In this document: piece after piece, positions 50,494-61,630 of the stretch
How positions within the stretch are numbered: the stretch's first letter is position 1
Layout: each line of letters begins with the position of its first letter
Assembly (NCBI GenBank): GCA_020086605.1
Contig: JACBWW010000003.1
Span: 59,984,504-60,048,503, forward strand
DNA length: 64,000 bases
Direction: 5' to 3'
DNA from: Lanius collurio
Taxonomy: Eukaryota > Chordata > Aves > Passeriformes > Laniidae
Program-made: the position numbers and the translations under genes
Notes under the pieces: generated by a model
Told to the model about the DNA's origin: nothing
What the model saw: only the letters and a program-made list of their open reading frames with translations
Database searches by the model: none

Positions 50494-50675
50494 CTGTAAG
50501 TTCCTTTTGAAACAAACTCATCAGTGCTGCCTCGTATCTCAAAGTCATCAGGTCTTGTATTTTGATTAATATTCCAGTCAATGACAGGTAAGCCAAAACC
50601 AAGTGATTTCCAGCTCCCCTGGGTGCACTCTAGAGGACTGTCAGATCCTTTTCTTGGCATTAGGTAAATGGGACT
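50494..50675 (-). CDS. Candidate internal coding exon, product unknown
   Basis: On the minus strand a 182-base open segment lies between a strong acceptor (pyrimidine-rich TTTTCTCCCTTTGTATGCAG) and a strong donor (CTTACAG|GTAAAC). It begins in phase 0 and ends in phase 2. The peptide starts SPIYLMPRKGSDSPLECTQG and ends STDEFVSKGTYR. It is hydrophilic, with a conserved-looking middle (FGLPVIDWNINQN), and has no membrane segment. The base composition and lack of low complexity look like real coding sequence. I do not recognise the family. It lies 7 kb beyond the stop codon of the exon chain at 57-63 kb on the same strand, so it is either part of another gene or the chain's last exon is alternative. 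The phases do not join it directly to the exon at 10.9 kb. Confidence 0.5.
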
Positions 50676-53600
50676 CTGCATACAAAGGGAGAAAACAAGG
50701 TAAGAAAGCCTTGCTGCTACCAACTCACCCTCTCAAGCAGAATTTCACTCAAGTCAGAACCAAAAGTTATTGAAAATACTTTCAGCAATAAAAAGAACTG
50801 TAATGTATGTCTTCACTTGAGTGTTTTAAAAGAAGTTTTCTCTTCCTGTCTTAGAAAACACTGTTAACTTTCTCAATATAATGTGTTGGGGTTATTAGCT
50901 CCCCACACTACAACAATAATGTTCCTTTTTTTTGATTCTGTAGAGAAAAAAAAAATTATGAGGAGATGAAAAGTCCTCTATTTCTTTAGGATTTGGTTTC
51001 CCAAACCTTACTAGAGCAAACTTGTTTAGTTTGTCCATTTATCAGCCTTTCAACACATCCTTTGTCTTCTAATTTTGCTATCTGAGGTTTGGGATTTTTA
51101 CAGTTGTCAGAATTCCAAAGACTTCATTTTGCAATTAATTTGGAGAAGGCAGGCACTCAGCAATACATCATTTTAGGACTAGAACAGCTAAAGAGGGAAT
51201 AAATTATATTCTGGAATTTATTTAGTAAGAAAAAACATCTTACAGGTTCTCTTGTTTTCTAAACACTGTGTTAACAGGCAGTGTTTATACTTAACTATGT
51301 CAAGATAAGATCAGCACAGTTATTGAAGCTGTGAACCATGCCCTAAATGATCCTTTGCATTGCATACATGCAAATTTTAGTGCTGTGTAGATTTTGAACT
51401 ATATGCAAACAGTGAATGTAGTGGTGCATACGTATGAGCCCCAGTGTCCTTCTCACGCAGCCTGAGCTGTAGCCATTTTATACATTTCTTCTTTTAGACC
51501 AACTTTGGAGAACATACCTTGGGAAGTATGAAGACACAATTTGGCTTTTCAAAGCTTTCAACACCAATGAGAGCTGCCAATGAAAAGCAGCAGAATCACT
51601 GTACCACCATGTCAAAGCTCAGTGCACCTGATCATTTGCTTTCCTCCTGGTTCCCTGGATTAACTGTCCATGGTAGGAGGTGTGGGGTCCCTTCCTACCC
51701 CCAAACTCAGTAACAGAATTAGAGAGGGTTTGGAAACCTGCTCTGGGATCAGAGGAGGAACTCCTGTGGTGGTAGGGCCAATTTAGGCACATCCCTAATG
51801 GGGGCCACAGACCTAAATGTGATGGCAACAGGTCATTTGTTCCCACTGTCTGAATCTCATGATTTGCAAGCACTGCACCTATTTTTGAACAACGAGGGAC
51901 ACTGTTCCATGTAAATTTGTCATGTGCTCCTGTTATTTTTTCACATTTCTAGTGCTTGGAGTGTGTTTACTCCAATTCTTGGTGGCAAATGAAAGATTGT
52001 TTGTATGGGGAATATTTCACTTCCCCATTTCATTCCCAAATCTAGATGCTAGCAAACACCCAAGAAGGAGCCATAAGTAGTACCTATTCCCCAGCTGTTT
52101 CACCTCACACTGACTTTATCTGCTTCAAGTAAAAAATTAAGATTAAACCTCACTCCTGTTATTTGTGTGTACAGAAAGGCAACAAGCTGCTAATGACTAT
52201 CCGATCTAGAAGATAGGGGCTTCTCCTCTCTCTGGAATTCCATTCACTTGATTTGTGGTATCTAGAGCTGTGGATTAAAACTTCCAATTCTTCTAATGGT
52301 CTAGCTAAGGCACACTGATACTAAATTATACATGCTGTGATTTTTTTCCACATATGAAATTGATGCCTTAGGTTTTAACTTTTATATTTTTCAAATTCTG
52401 TACTGCTTGGTGTGTGGCTCTGAAGTTTCTTGTAGCCTGTTAATTTCTGCTCTCTCATGTTAGGTAGGCATAGCAAAGCCTCTCTGGGCCTGCTCTTCAA
52501 GGACATCCAGACCGTCCTAGGCTCAAAAAATATAAACCAAAGAGCCTCCATGGAGGGGGCAAGCTGAGGGGAATTACATCATCAAACTGAAGCTTCAGTT
52601 GGAGAATTAACTCTAATATGCAAATGAACCAAACCTATAAAAGTGTGAAGAACTCATGACCTGTTGTCCGTCTTGGGGTCCAGCTTGGCAATAGACTCTG
52701 GCTCCCCAGGGGTACCTTTGAAGACCTTTCAAACAAATACCTACTTTTACTCCCTTACTCCCATATCATCTCTGTTTCTAGGAGGCCTCTTAAGTCATCA
52801 AATTTTTTTTGTAAGCTACTCTGGAGCTAAGTCCAGATCTCAAAATAAAAAACATGTTTGAATTAATATTTCATCTTCAGTGCTAAAATCAGGTAATCAG
52901 GTATTTTGCCTGTATCTCAGTTCTTTCATAGTATTTTGATATGCTTAGAAATTTGAGACTGTTTTTTGGATGAAGGCAACTGTTGGCAGGGTGCTATTAT
53001 TGAACTACTGTGGCCTGAGATGGAAAAAACTGCTTTGGTCATCTGTTCCTTCTTGTTGCCAGGCCAGGATTGGTCTTCATTATTGCACACTTGGCTGATG
53101 TTTTGTTCTGTTTTTCTTCTTGCCAAACTATGAGTTTTGAATTTTTTTCCTGGGAGATGATTATTCAGGCTAATAAAGCTGCAAAATTAAATTAAAATTG
53201 AAGCTGTTCAGTTGTGAATCACTGTGTTTCCCACGGATGTTTACATGCCTACTGGCTTAAGCTGGGAGTGTTTAGGTTTGGGTTTTTTTCAGTTTTGAAG
53301 TGCATTTAAGTTTTATGGATAGCAAGTAACCAGATGTCCCTCAGTGTGGGTGCTGCAGATCCTGCCTCATCAATCTGGGCATTTTTTTGTGAGCAGCACC
53401 AGCATCCTGTAGGCTGGTGCTGGTCTCAGGGAATTATCTCTGCCTGGAAGAACAAAAACTGTGGTTCAGAGCCAGCTCACCAGGTCACCCCTTCAGGCCC
53501 AGCCAGGAATTACCACCTGACAGCTTTTTGGCAAGCAGAGCCTCTGCAAAATGAGCTGATGAACTCAGATCATTCCAAAGAGGTTCTCATATTTTAGAAA

Positions 53601-55536
53601 TTGTCCTCAGATAGCCTGAAACAGCACAAAAAACATATGCCAACCTAATGCAGTACTGAATGCATCTGGCCAGCTATACATGCCCAGAAAATCCTGTTTC
53701 TTTACCTGTCAGATACAGCCTAAAGCATGCTGATATCCTCTTTCTTTTTATAGACCAGCAAGCCTAGTGGGAAGACAATACATGTGAGCACAGGGCATCA
53801 TCCAGGGTTAAGAGGATCAGCATGGGAGCTCTGACTCATTGCTGGAGGAACCAGAAAGAACTGATATGTCCAGCCTAATTGTTTCAGAATCCCTGTTTCT
53901 CCTAGTACTGGAATAGAGCAGCCAAGAGTAAGTCCTGCAGATGGAGAGAAACCAAGCAAAAATGGTTTTGCCAGAATTTTTCTACAGTCTGTGTTCATAC
54001 AGTCAGGGACTAAAGGACAGGTAAGAGCCTTCAGTTGTCCTCTTCCTTTATTTCCCTGTTAAAGCTGTGGGAAGAGCTTTGCAGCTTCCCTCCAGTCCTC
54101 TCGGGGATGCAGAGAACTGGGAAAGGCTGTGACAGGGTAGGAAGGGATAGATCATGATTGTCCCATTGAAGTCTTGTGCCACTGACCATGGGATCCCAAG
54201 GCACCCTTGTGTGGATGTACCTGCTCTGTTTCAGCTCCAGGGATGCATTAGATACATAAATCCACAACAGGACTTTTGCAACACCACTCACTGCTCCCTC
54301 TCAGGACAGAGATTAATCTATGGGTGTGTTTGGCATATCCAAAACTTTTAACAAGAGGCTCATCCAGTTCTTTATCTTCGGGCACAGCACATGCAGCTTT
54401 GAGGCAAGATCCCAAGAGAAAGTGGTCACTCTGCTGCCAAGCCTGCAGCCTTTGGGGGAAATTAAGCAGGAGATACAGTTCAGTCACAGTGCCTAATAAA
54501 GCAGCCTCTTAACTGTGGCCTTTGATTAAAATGCAAAAGCATCTTCTGGGAAGGGTCTGCCATGGTCTTCTCTTAACTGACCCTGGCAGATAGGAGCTGG
54601 GCCACCTGTGCTAAGCTGAAGATGAACTTTCTAGCACCTACCTTGACAATAAATAACATCAGATGCTGTTTCTCTAAAGCTTTGATAGGGAAGATAAAAT
54701 TCATAAAAAGAGAGTTATTTGAAGCAGTGTTGTCTAAGCTAAAATAATCCAGCTATTTAAGAGAAGGACCAGAGGATTAGAGCAAAGAAACTGGATGTTC
54801 TGTTACTGTGCCAAGCACGATCAGAGCTCCACAAAATGCCCCTGAGCTCACCAAACCAAGGGCAGTCAGGACAGAAGTAGAGCACTCAGCACACTGAATG
54901 AGGAGGCTCTAAATGTGCATTTTATTGGGATGATAAACTCCAAAGAAGGTACAGAAGGGAGCATATTTTTTAAAATGCAGAATTCTGAGAAGGTGTGAAT
55001 AGCTTCATCAACCAAACACATGAATATTAATATTCATATACTCATTTCTAAAGCAATTGCTGTTGAATCAAGTTGGTATTTTCAGAGCAGGATGCAAGGA
55101 CATTTCATTTAATCAAGTTTTTCAACTGGTTTACTAATTAGTTTCCATCAAAGCAAAGAAGTTCAAATAGTGACATTGAGACCTGAATGAGTCCATTCTG
55201 AAAAGATCAGGTCTTGTGTTCTATGTTTTTTTTTACCTGAAGCCTGTGCCTTTTATGGTTGGCTAAGCTGGCTCCCTATAACTATTGAAAAGGAGTGAAT
55301 AACTTCAGCGTAGAGAGAATAAACTGCAGATGCTCATACAAAACTTTTGAGGTTTGTTGATGTGCCAAATTATGCCAAAATATGTATTAGTGCACTAGCT
55401 GCATTTTCAATGCAAAAAGATCAAGTGAATATTAAATCAAATAGCCCGGGTGCAAAAGAGAATAGTACATAAAGGTGCTGCTCTTGGTACAAGTATCCTA
55501 GGCACACAGAGGAAGGCATCTCCATGTCTGTTTCAA
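50676..55536. other. No firm gene; weak open stretches at 53.8-54.5 kb
   Basis: Most of this is non-coding. On the minus strand, three frames follow one another in different registers (54,487-54,248, 54,291-54,031 and 53,998-53,798). The first has an exon-like part between 'ttaatttcccccaaag' and a GTGAGT donor near 54,281, with peptide CAVPEDKELDEPLVKSFGYA. The sequence could hold exons, a decayed retroelement or chance frames. I cannot decide between these. Confidence 0.35.

Positions 55537-55561
<25 letters not shown>
55537..55561. repeat. (AT)n microsatellite
   Basis: About 25 bases of perfect AT alternation. Confidence 0.97.
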
Positions 55562-55567
<6 letters not shown>

Positions 55568-55878
55568 GCAAATACTTGTGCTGATATTTATGCTTCACAG
55601 TATCGTGACAGCAGGAACAATTCTGCTTTAAGCAATTTTCCAGGCCTTTTTTCTATCTTTTCTAAATCACCAAAGTGGAAGCTATTGAGCCATGTAAACT
55701 TTAAACCAAAGTTTTCAGAACTGAAAATTAGAGAAAAAAACAATGTGTTTTTGCACAGGTATTTAAAGAGATTTGCAATAAAAATGCATGCTGAGTACAT
55801 CTGGGAACAATTTGCCCCAAGAAAGGTGTTGGGATCTCCTATCTGGCCATTTACAAGAGGGAATTAAATACCTAGAGG

Positions 55879-55920
55879 CAGATTCTGGACGTGAACATCC
55901 AGATTCTGGACGTGAACATC
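55879..55920. repeat. 21-bp perfect tandem duplication
   Basis: The unit 'cagattctggacgtgaacat' plus c occurs twice without mismatch. This indicates a very recent slippage duplication. Confidence 0.97.
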
Positions 55921-56129
55921 ACATATGCCTCCGAGAGGAATTTTGGGCCTATTAAGCCTTGACAAGCTATGACTGAGAGGGGACCTTATCAGTATCTAAA
56001 AGTAACATAAAACACTTCTCAAAGCATTAACTTGACCCATTCAACTTTGCAAACTCTAAGCCTGTTGGATTTTAAGTTACTCAAAAAGTCCAAGAACGAA
56101 TTAGGAGAAGAGGAAAGAGAAAAGGATGG

Positions 56130-56600
56130 AAAAGATATGAAAAAAGAAAAAACATAACTACCACTCCTGGTTCCAGCAGTGTGCAGCTGATGGAAATTCC
56201 AAGAGAAGGTAGGGTCAAGACAGGTGCTTGCCTCATGTTTGTCCTTAAGTACCCCTTGGCTTTCCTGGGCCCTTCCCCCAGTTGGGACTCCTGGTCATTT
56301 GGCCACTCAGGAGCTGGGTTAGGGGCTTCAGGGGTGGGGTGTGGAATATTGCCTTGGATACGCTGGGGACTGGCAGCCACTGTGGGGCTGGGATACAGGC
56401 CCACAGTGTGGGGTGTGTGGGGCAGGGCAACACCTCCCCAAAGCCAAAGCCCAAACTGCCCCTTCCCCTCACCCAAAATGTTTCAAGCCAGCAATCCTTC
56501 CAGTCTCTCACACTAGGTTGTTTTGCTTTGCTTTCTCTCCTAGAAGAGATTTATCTTTGAATGACACAGGGACTAGGGAGCATTGCAAGGTGTAAATCAC
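56130..56600 (-). mobile_element. Probable ERV LTR (reverse)
   Basis: This GC-rich block contrasts with AT-rich flanks and has open frames on both strands that I attribute to the element. Read on the minus strand it shows a TATA-like 'ggggtacttaagg' followed by 'gaggcaagcacctgtcttg', 'cagctgcacactgctggaa' and 'ccaggagtggtagt'. This resembles the R-U5 part of an avian ERV LTR, from memory. No viral genes are seen beside it. The boundaries are approximate. Confidence 0.45.
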
Positions 56601-57487
56601 AGAAGAAACTCCACTGAGGATTTCTAAAAGGTCTATGACTTCAAACCTTACCTTAATGCATCCTATTGGTGATCTTTAAGCACAGCACTCAAACCCCTGT
56701 GACTCCTGTTCCTAAATATCTAACAATACCCAAGCCTTCTATGAATTCTGAATGCCAAGACATGCCCTAAGAATTAAAGTGTCTTACACGTATAGATACT
56801 TTAAAGTTCAGCAATGGGATACTCTAGTTCCCCTTTCTGAACCCAGCCAATTTTTCCATAATCTGAGCCAGAGCAAAGAGCTATCAGTGGTTCCTTCAGT
56901 AAATAAAATAACAGTTGTGACTGAAATAGGGCCCTAGGAAATGTCTGTTCCCTTTCCAGATAGCAATCTTCAATTAAATTCAGGCTGTGATGGTGGGTAG
57001 AAAGCCGTATTCATTTAACCACTTTTGTTCATAATAGTTAGAAAGAGGTAGAAGAAATGCTCTTGATAACAGAGTCTGTCTCAAGAGATGGGATGTGTAT
57101 TTGCCTCTCAAGAGGATGGGAAGGTCTTTGTTTCCCCTGAATGATTTAGTGATATCCAGGAAGAAGATATGAGAGAAACCAACTTTAGTTTCTCAGCTCA
57201 GGAGAGATTCGAGGACATGGGTTCAGTGGAGAGGGGGAGCTTGTATTTTCAGTAGGAGAGAAGCAGAGTCTTCAGGTCTTTATCTCTGACCTGTACAGTT
57301 TTGAGTTTCTCTTCCTCTCTTTTGCCTTTTTGAGGGATCTGTATTCTATAGCAGTCATGTAAAGAGCCTAACTTTCTTTTGGCCTTTGTTCATGCTTAAG
57401 CTATTGAAGAGAAGAAAGAGAAGGTTTGGATCTGAAAGGTTTGAGAACAACCAAGTTGAATGCGTCAGGTTTAATCAAAAGTTTTAA

Positions 57488-57666
57488 TCAAATATCATCA
57501 GGCTTCATTCTATTGAGTTCACTGGGCAAGGAATCAGACCTCTTCTGAAACAGTGAACTAGGACTCCCAGAATAAATCGTACTTCTATTCTTTCCAGAAT
57601 TTATGCGGTATTTTAAGAGCACTAAGGGAAGCTGACCCAGAAAGCCTAGTAAAGAGAAGAATATAA
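57488..57666 (-). CDS. Candidate last exon of a membrane-protein gene (exon C)
   Basis: Minus strand, 179 bases including the TGA stop at 57,490-57,488. The acceptor is strong (TCTGTCTTTTGTTGTGCAG) and the exon begins in phase 1. The peptide opens with a hydrophobic segment of about 20 residues (IFFSLLGFLGQLPLVLLKYR). It continues with a polar tail rich in Ser, Lys and Arg and ends in MKPDDI. This is the usual look of a last transmembrane helix with a short cytoplasmic tail. ATTAAA hexamers occur at 57,488-57,483 and 57,475-57,470, but they are so close to the stop that their use as polyadenylation signals is doubtful. The phase fits exon B (61,519-61,630) directly, or the optional exon D. 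The protein family is not recognised. Confidence 0.45.
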
Positions 57667-59416
57667 CTGCACAACAAAAGACAGAACTGAAGTACATCTT
57701 CAGCTGAGTATAGTTTAATTAGATGAAATCCAAGATGTACTGGCAATCATTTAAAAGATAGTCTTCACACTGGGAGATGAGGAGGTAATTTGCAAACCTA
57801 TTGTTTGCAAATGCAAATGTAAGAAAAAGAAAGGCATGTAAGCAAAGCTTTGTGCTGCATTAGGAAGTTTAAGGCAAGTAATCTAAATTTGGTTTTAAAA
57901 TTATTTAAAGGTAGTCCTTATATTTGAAAAGTGTAATACACTCAGAACAGGCTGGAATTTAAAGATCTATCATTTTTTAATAAGAATGTAAGAGCTCTTG
58001 AATATTAAAATACTGACAGAAGTTTGGGAATGAAACAGGTCTTAGTTGTAGGAGAGGAGAAATATCTGTAAAAATAAATTATTATTATTATACTTTATAT
58101 TTCTTGTCATATGATTCAGGAATTGGGAAAATAATTTCCCTAAAGGAAGTGTCATATAATTAGTAGGATGTAGCAGGAAGTTTAATTACATAAGGCTGTA
58201 GTGAGTTTCTTCCGTGGAATGTGAAATTACTGGAATGTTTCGTGAAAGGAGGATAGGAACTTTTCTTAATTTCCTGAACTTATTAACAAAAAAAAGATTG
58301 GGGAATGATTTAAAAAAAAAAAAAAAGTCTTCTCAGAAATTCACCTTGAAGTTTTAGGATGCGTGTTCCTGAGATAGAAGAGAAAGATGTTCAGAAAAAG
58401 CAAGGGAGACATTAAATAGGATTAGAGTTTATTTTTGAGCCTGAGTTTATTAATGAAAGGTCATGGTATCTGTATGAACAATTTACTCCTTAGAGATCTG
58501 CCATTTCATCCAGCATAAAAAACCCCATTGCACAGCCAAGCCTCTCCCAAGTGTGTTCAACATAGGGGACAGCAGTTGAAAGGGTTCATAAAAATAATTC
58601 TGCTGAAGAGATGCCCTTTGGTAGAGAGATCTACCATCATAGCTGTGATAGTGGGGTTTCATCACTCATCTGGCAGAGATCAAATACCCAGAACTTGTTA
58701 AGAAAAAGAATGTTCTTCCAGTCTCGTATATCTCAGTACAATTAACATCTGAGTTTCTATTTCAATTACAGAGAAATTTTATAGAGTGTGATATGAAGGA
58801 CTTCTACCCACATTCTGGAGTGCTAGAAAGTCAGGGCCATATGGCTAAACAAAAATAGGACAAAAACTGATGTGATGGTTGCAGCCAAAGGCGGCTAAAG
58901 CAGAGGTGTGAGGCCACCCTCAGGCCATCTCCCTTAGCTTTCCCTTTACAATGAAGAGCAATTTTTCATCCTTGGGTAATCAGAGAAGAAAGATCTCTGG
59001 TGGAGGCAGAAAAGGGCTGAATAGAAGTAATTGGAGCAGGGTGAACTGGAGCTCTGTGGGAGGATGGTTCAGCTGAGGGAATTTTCTACAGACAGCGATC
59101 CTTGGGCTCCCTGCTTCCATGGCAATGCGAGGGCACGGCGCAGTCTCTCTTCTTCCTGCTGCACTGCAATACCCGGCTGCCAGAAGAAAACTGCCCTTCT
59201 TGGCAGCAAATGTTTCTCTCTGGTTGACTTTTGTGACTGGTAGCCTGCAAACACAGTGGATGCTCATGTTCACAGTGGTGTTTTAAGCTTCCTGCTTCCA
59301 ATCCATTAAGCATGGTCTGTAACAATGTGTGCACCACTGCTTCTTGTACAAATACGTGTAATCCATCAAACAATTCAAGAAAGTAGAACTCTTCAAAGTT
59401 TGTAGAGCTGACTTAC
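57667..59416. other. Probable intron; GC-richer patch at 59.05-59.25 kb
   Basis: If the exon chain is real this is intron. A 17-base A run lies near 58,311 and a (TTA)n run at 58,079-58,091. The part 59,050-59,250 is GC-richer with CpGs and is open in all three minus-strand frames. A possible acceptor (CACTGTGTTTGCAG) lies at its right side. I cannot choose a frame, so no exon is called. Confidence 0.4.
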
Positions 59417-59638
59417 AAATTGTGTTTGCTTTGTGGAATATGCACAGAAGGCAAGTTAAGTAAACAGTGGAAAGCACACCATAAATTACACATGAATCAA
59501 AGCAGGCGTGGATGTACAAAAGCAAACAAGCCCTCCCTTTCCCCAAAACAGAGATGGGGATGATACTTGAAAGCAGTACAGCACCCAACAGTATGTCATG
59601 GGTTGTGGAGTTGGATCTAAAGTGCTGGAATGTGTGTT
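59417..59638 (-). CDS. Optional hydrophobic exon (exon D), product unknown
   Basis: Minus strand, 222 bases (74 codons), open between an acceptor (GAATTCCCTTTATCCCAAAG) and a good donor (CAATTT|GTAAGTC). It starts and ends in phase 1, so it would fit between exon B and exon C without breaking the frame. The peptide has two hydrophobic stretches, around LLGAVLLSSIIPISV and VIYGVLSTVYLTCLLCIF, which could be membrane helices. It carries an N-S-T sequon near its start. Hydrophobic open frames are frequent by chance in this DNA and the acceptor is average, so this is a suggestion only. Omitting it also gives a valid B-C join. Confidence 0.22.
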
Positions 59639-61518
59639 CTTTGGGATAAAGGGAATTCAGCAATTTTTCATTATCATTAATCTCCCAAAAGCATGTCTAA
59701 GAGAAAAATAATAGCAAGTAGCTAATTGGACAACTGCTTTAAAAAAAACCAACAACATTCATGTAGGGTTTTTTTTCCTGTAGTATTAATAAATATGAAA
59801 TGTGTCAGACAGCAGGGGCTGGAGATGGAAGCTCTGCATTTGCAGAGCAAATGCTGTATGTCTGTGCCAGAGTAGACTGTTGTATACCTTCCTCCAGTAT
59901 GGCCCTTGCTAAAGAAAAAGAAAATAATAATTTTGCAGACATCTCCTACAGTGTGGTCTTAAAACCTTTTTCAGAAGAGCAACCACAAGCCCACAAGCTG
60001 AAGTAGCACATATGTGTCATGTGTGTACTACTACCTTTATCTGGAAATGTAGAAGTAAACTGGCAGTGACGCTCTAGACTCTGCTGTTTCCCAACCCTGC
60101 TAATTCTCATTGACATTATTTTCTTAAACACTACTTTTTTAGAGAAAATATCTCTCTTGCCTCCCAGAATGATTTAATTCCTAGGTTTGTGGTCCCTAAG
60201 GTTTCAGAGCAACACATCTGAAATCTCGAAATATCTGGCAGATCATTGTGGACATCAGCAAGTCTTTACCTGGAGATGTGTAAAGTCAATATTGTTTCAT
60301 GGAGCAGCTTATGGACATCTCACTTATCACAGCCACCACTGCTGGCAGCCACTCACCGAAAGCTCTGATCCTTGATGCACAATTTCCAGGGCTCTGCATT
60401 CACAAGCAACCACTTCAAACCCACCACATCCCTTGAGAATGGAACACCCCCACCTTATCTCTTGCCTGTCACAGATTGTGGAATCCTTAATCTCTCCATT
60501 CAAACAATCACATGTGTAAGTATTCCTACTTGAGACAAAAAGCTTCTCTGCTTCTCTTTCATACCAACACATGGACAAAACTGCACAAAACAGATGATAA
60601 AGTTGGGTTTTTTCTAATACATAACAAGAGTCAGGCTTTCCTTGCCCAAGGAGTTCACTGTCTAAGGGGCATAGCTGGGATCTGAGGGTGACTCCTGTGA
60701 TGCAGGGTGAGATATATATATATCAGTAATGTGTTTTGTTTAGACTGTACTACAGCAGCATAAGAATTATATCTACATAATTTATGTACATAAGCATTTG
60801 TGTATCTAAGAAAATTGGGAAATGCATCTGAAAATTAGTTTTATTTATTAGTTCAAGCCTGAGCAATGTAAAAGAATCACTGGGTTAATTAATATGCCCT
60901 AAATTCATTAGTGTCTTCTCCAATAAATTGTGAGATATTCATAAATCTGCATGCCAAAATTACTTTATTGCAAGAAAATACAATGAGAAAAAGTTAGAGA
61001 ACGTAATGAGATCAAAACTTGAAATAAAAGCCTCATACCCAGGAGATAACACTAATCAAAGCCAGATAATTATCAGTTTAATACTGCAAAGTCTTAATTG
61101 CATCCAAGTCCATGTCAGTTCCACAGAAGAATATCTTGCAGAACTGAAATCCTCTTAAAAAGCATCAGGGACTGAATTTGCCATCCTTGCTACTGATTTT
61201 AGTGGCTCTGTTTGTGAAGTGAGGCAGTGGTGTGAACGAGCTGTTTATGCTGCTTGTTTTAGATAAAGGAGCATCTGAAAGAGACTTGGGCATAATTTTG
61301 CATTAAGGTTGTTTGCACGTTAAATGGAAACTGCTCTAAAGAGCATCTCTAGCAGGCATCTCATCTTTACAGAAACTGCTTAAAGGTATCTTTCTGCAAT
61401 TCACATTGTAATTTGCTTTGATCTATATTTTTTTTCCCCCTAGAGTGAATTGCTAAAGACAGCTATACCTCTTAAAATAATATGCTAAGAAAAATGCAAA
61501 TTGAATGAGGACACTTAC
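59639..61518. other. Probable intron; Cys-rich open stretch at 60.3-60.55 kb
   Basis: If the chain is real this is intron. On the minus strand a Cys-rich frame at 60,327-60,578 ends near a GTGAGT donor (60,356). Its phases do not fit the neighbouring exons, so it is not called. A short (AT)n run lies at 60,712-60,723. Confidence 0.4.
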
Positions 61519-61630
61519 CCCTCTGAATGAAGATCTGGTAGGACAACACATTAGAACCACAAACTTCCGTATTTTCCCAGCTCTTCAAAATAGCTAAAAA
61601 TGTTGTCAATGGCAAATTACAGAGCTTGAC
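61519..61630 (-). CDS. Candidate internal exon of the same gene (exon B)
   Basis: Minus strand, 112 bases. The acceptor is moderate (TTCATCCAATCAGTTTTAAG) and the donor strong (CAGAGGG|GTAAGT). The exon begins in phase 0 and ends in phase 1, matching the phase-0 end of exon A and the phase-1 start of exon C. The peptide begins VKLCNLPLTTFLAILKSWEN and ends SNVLSYQIFIQR. It has two cysteines about 23 residues apart and is moderately hydrophobic at its start. I do not recognise the family. The agreement of phases across three separate segments is the main reason to take it as coding. Confidence 0.42.

Noticed and set aside
56081..56595. Five overlapping frames on both strands
   Set aside because: They coincide with a GC-rich LTR-like block. 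No frame has protein-family features.
59700..59780. T-rich and A-rich runs as a polyadenylation or retrocopy tail
   Set aside because: No gene-like sequence precedes them and no target duplication is visible.
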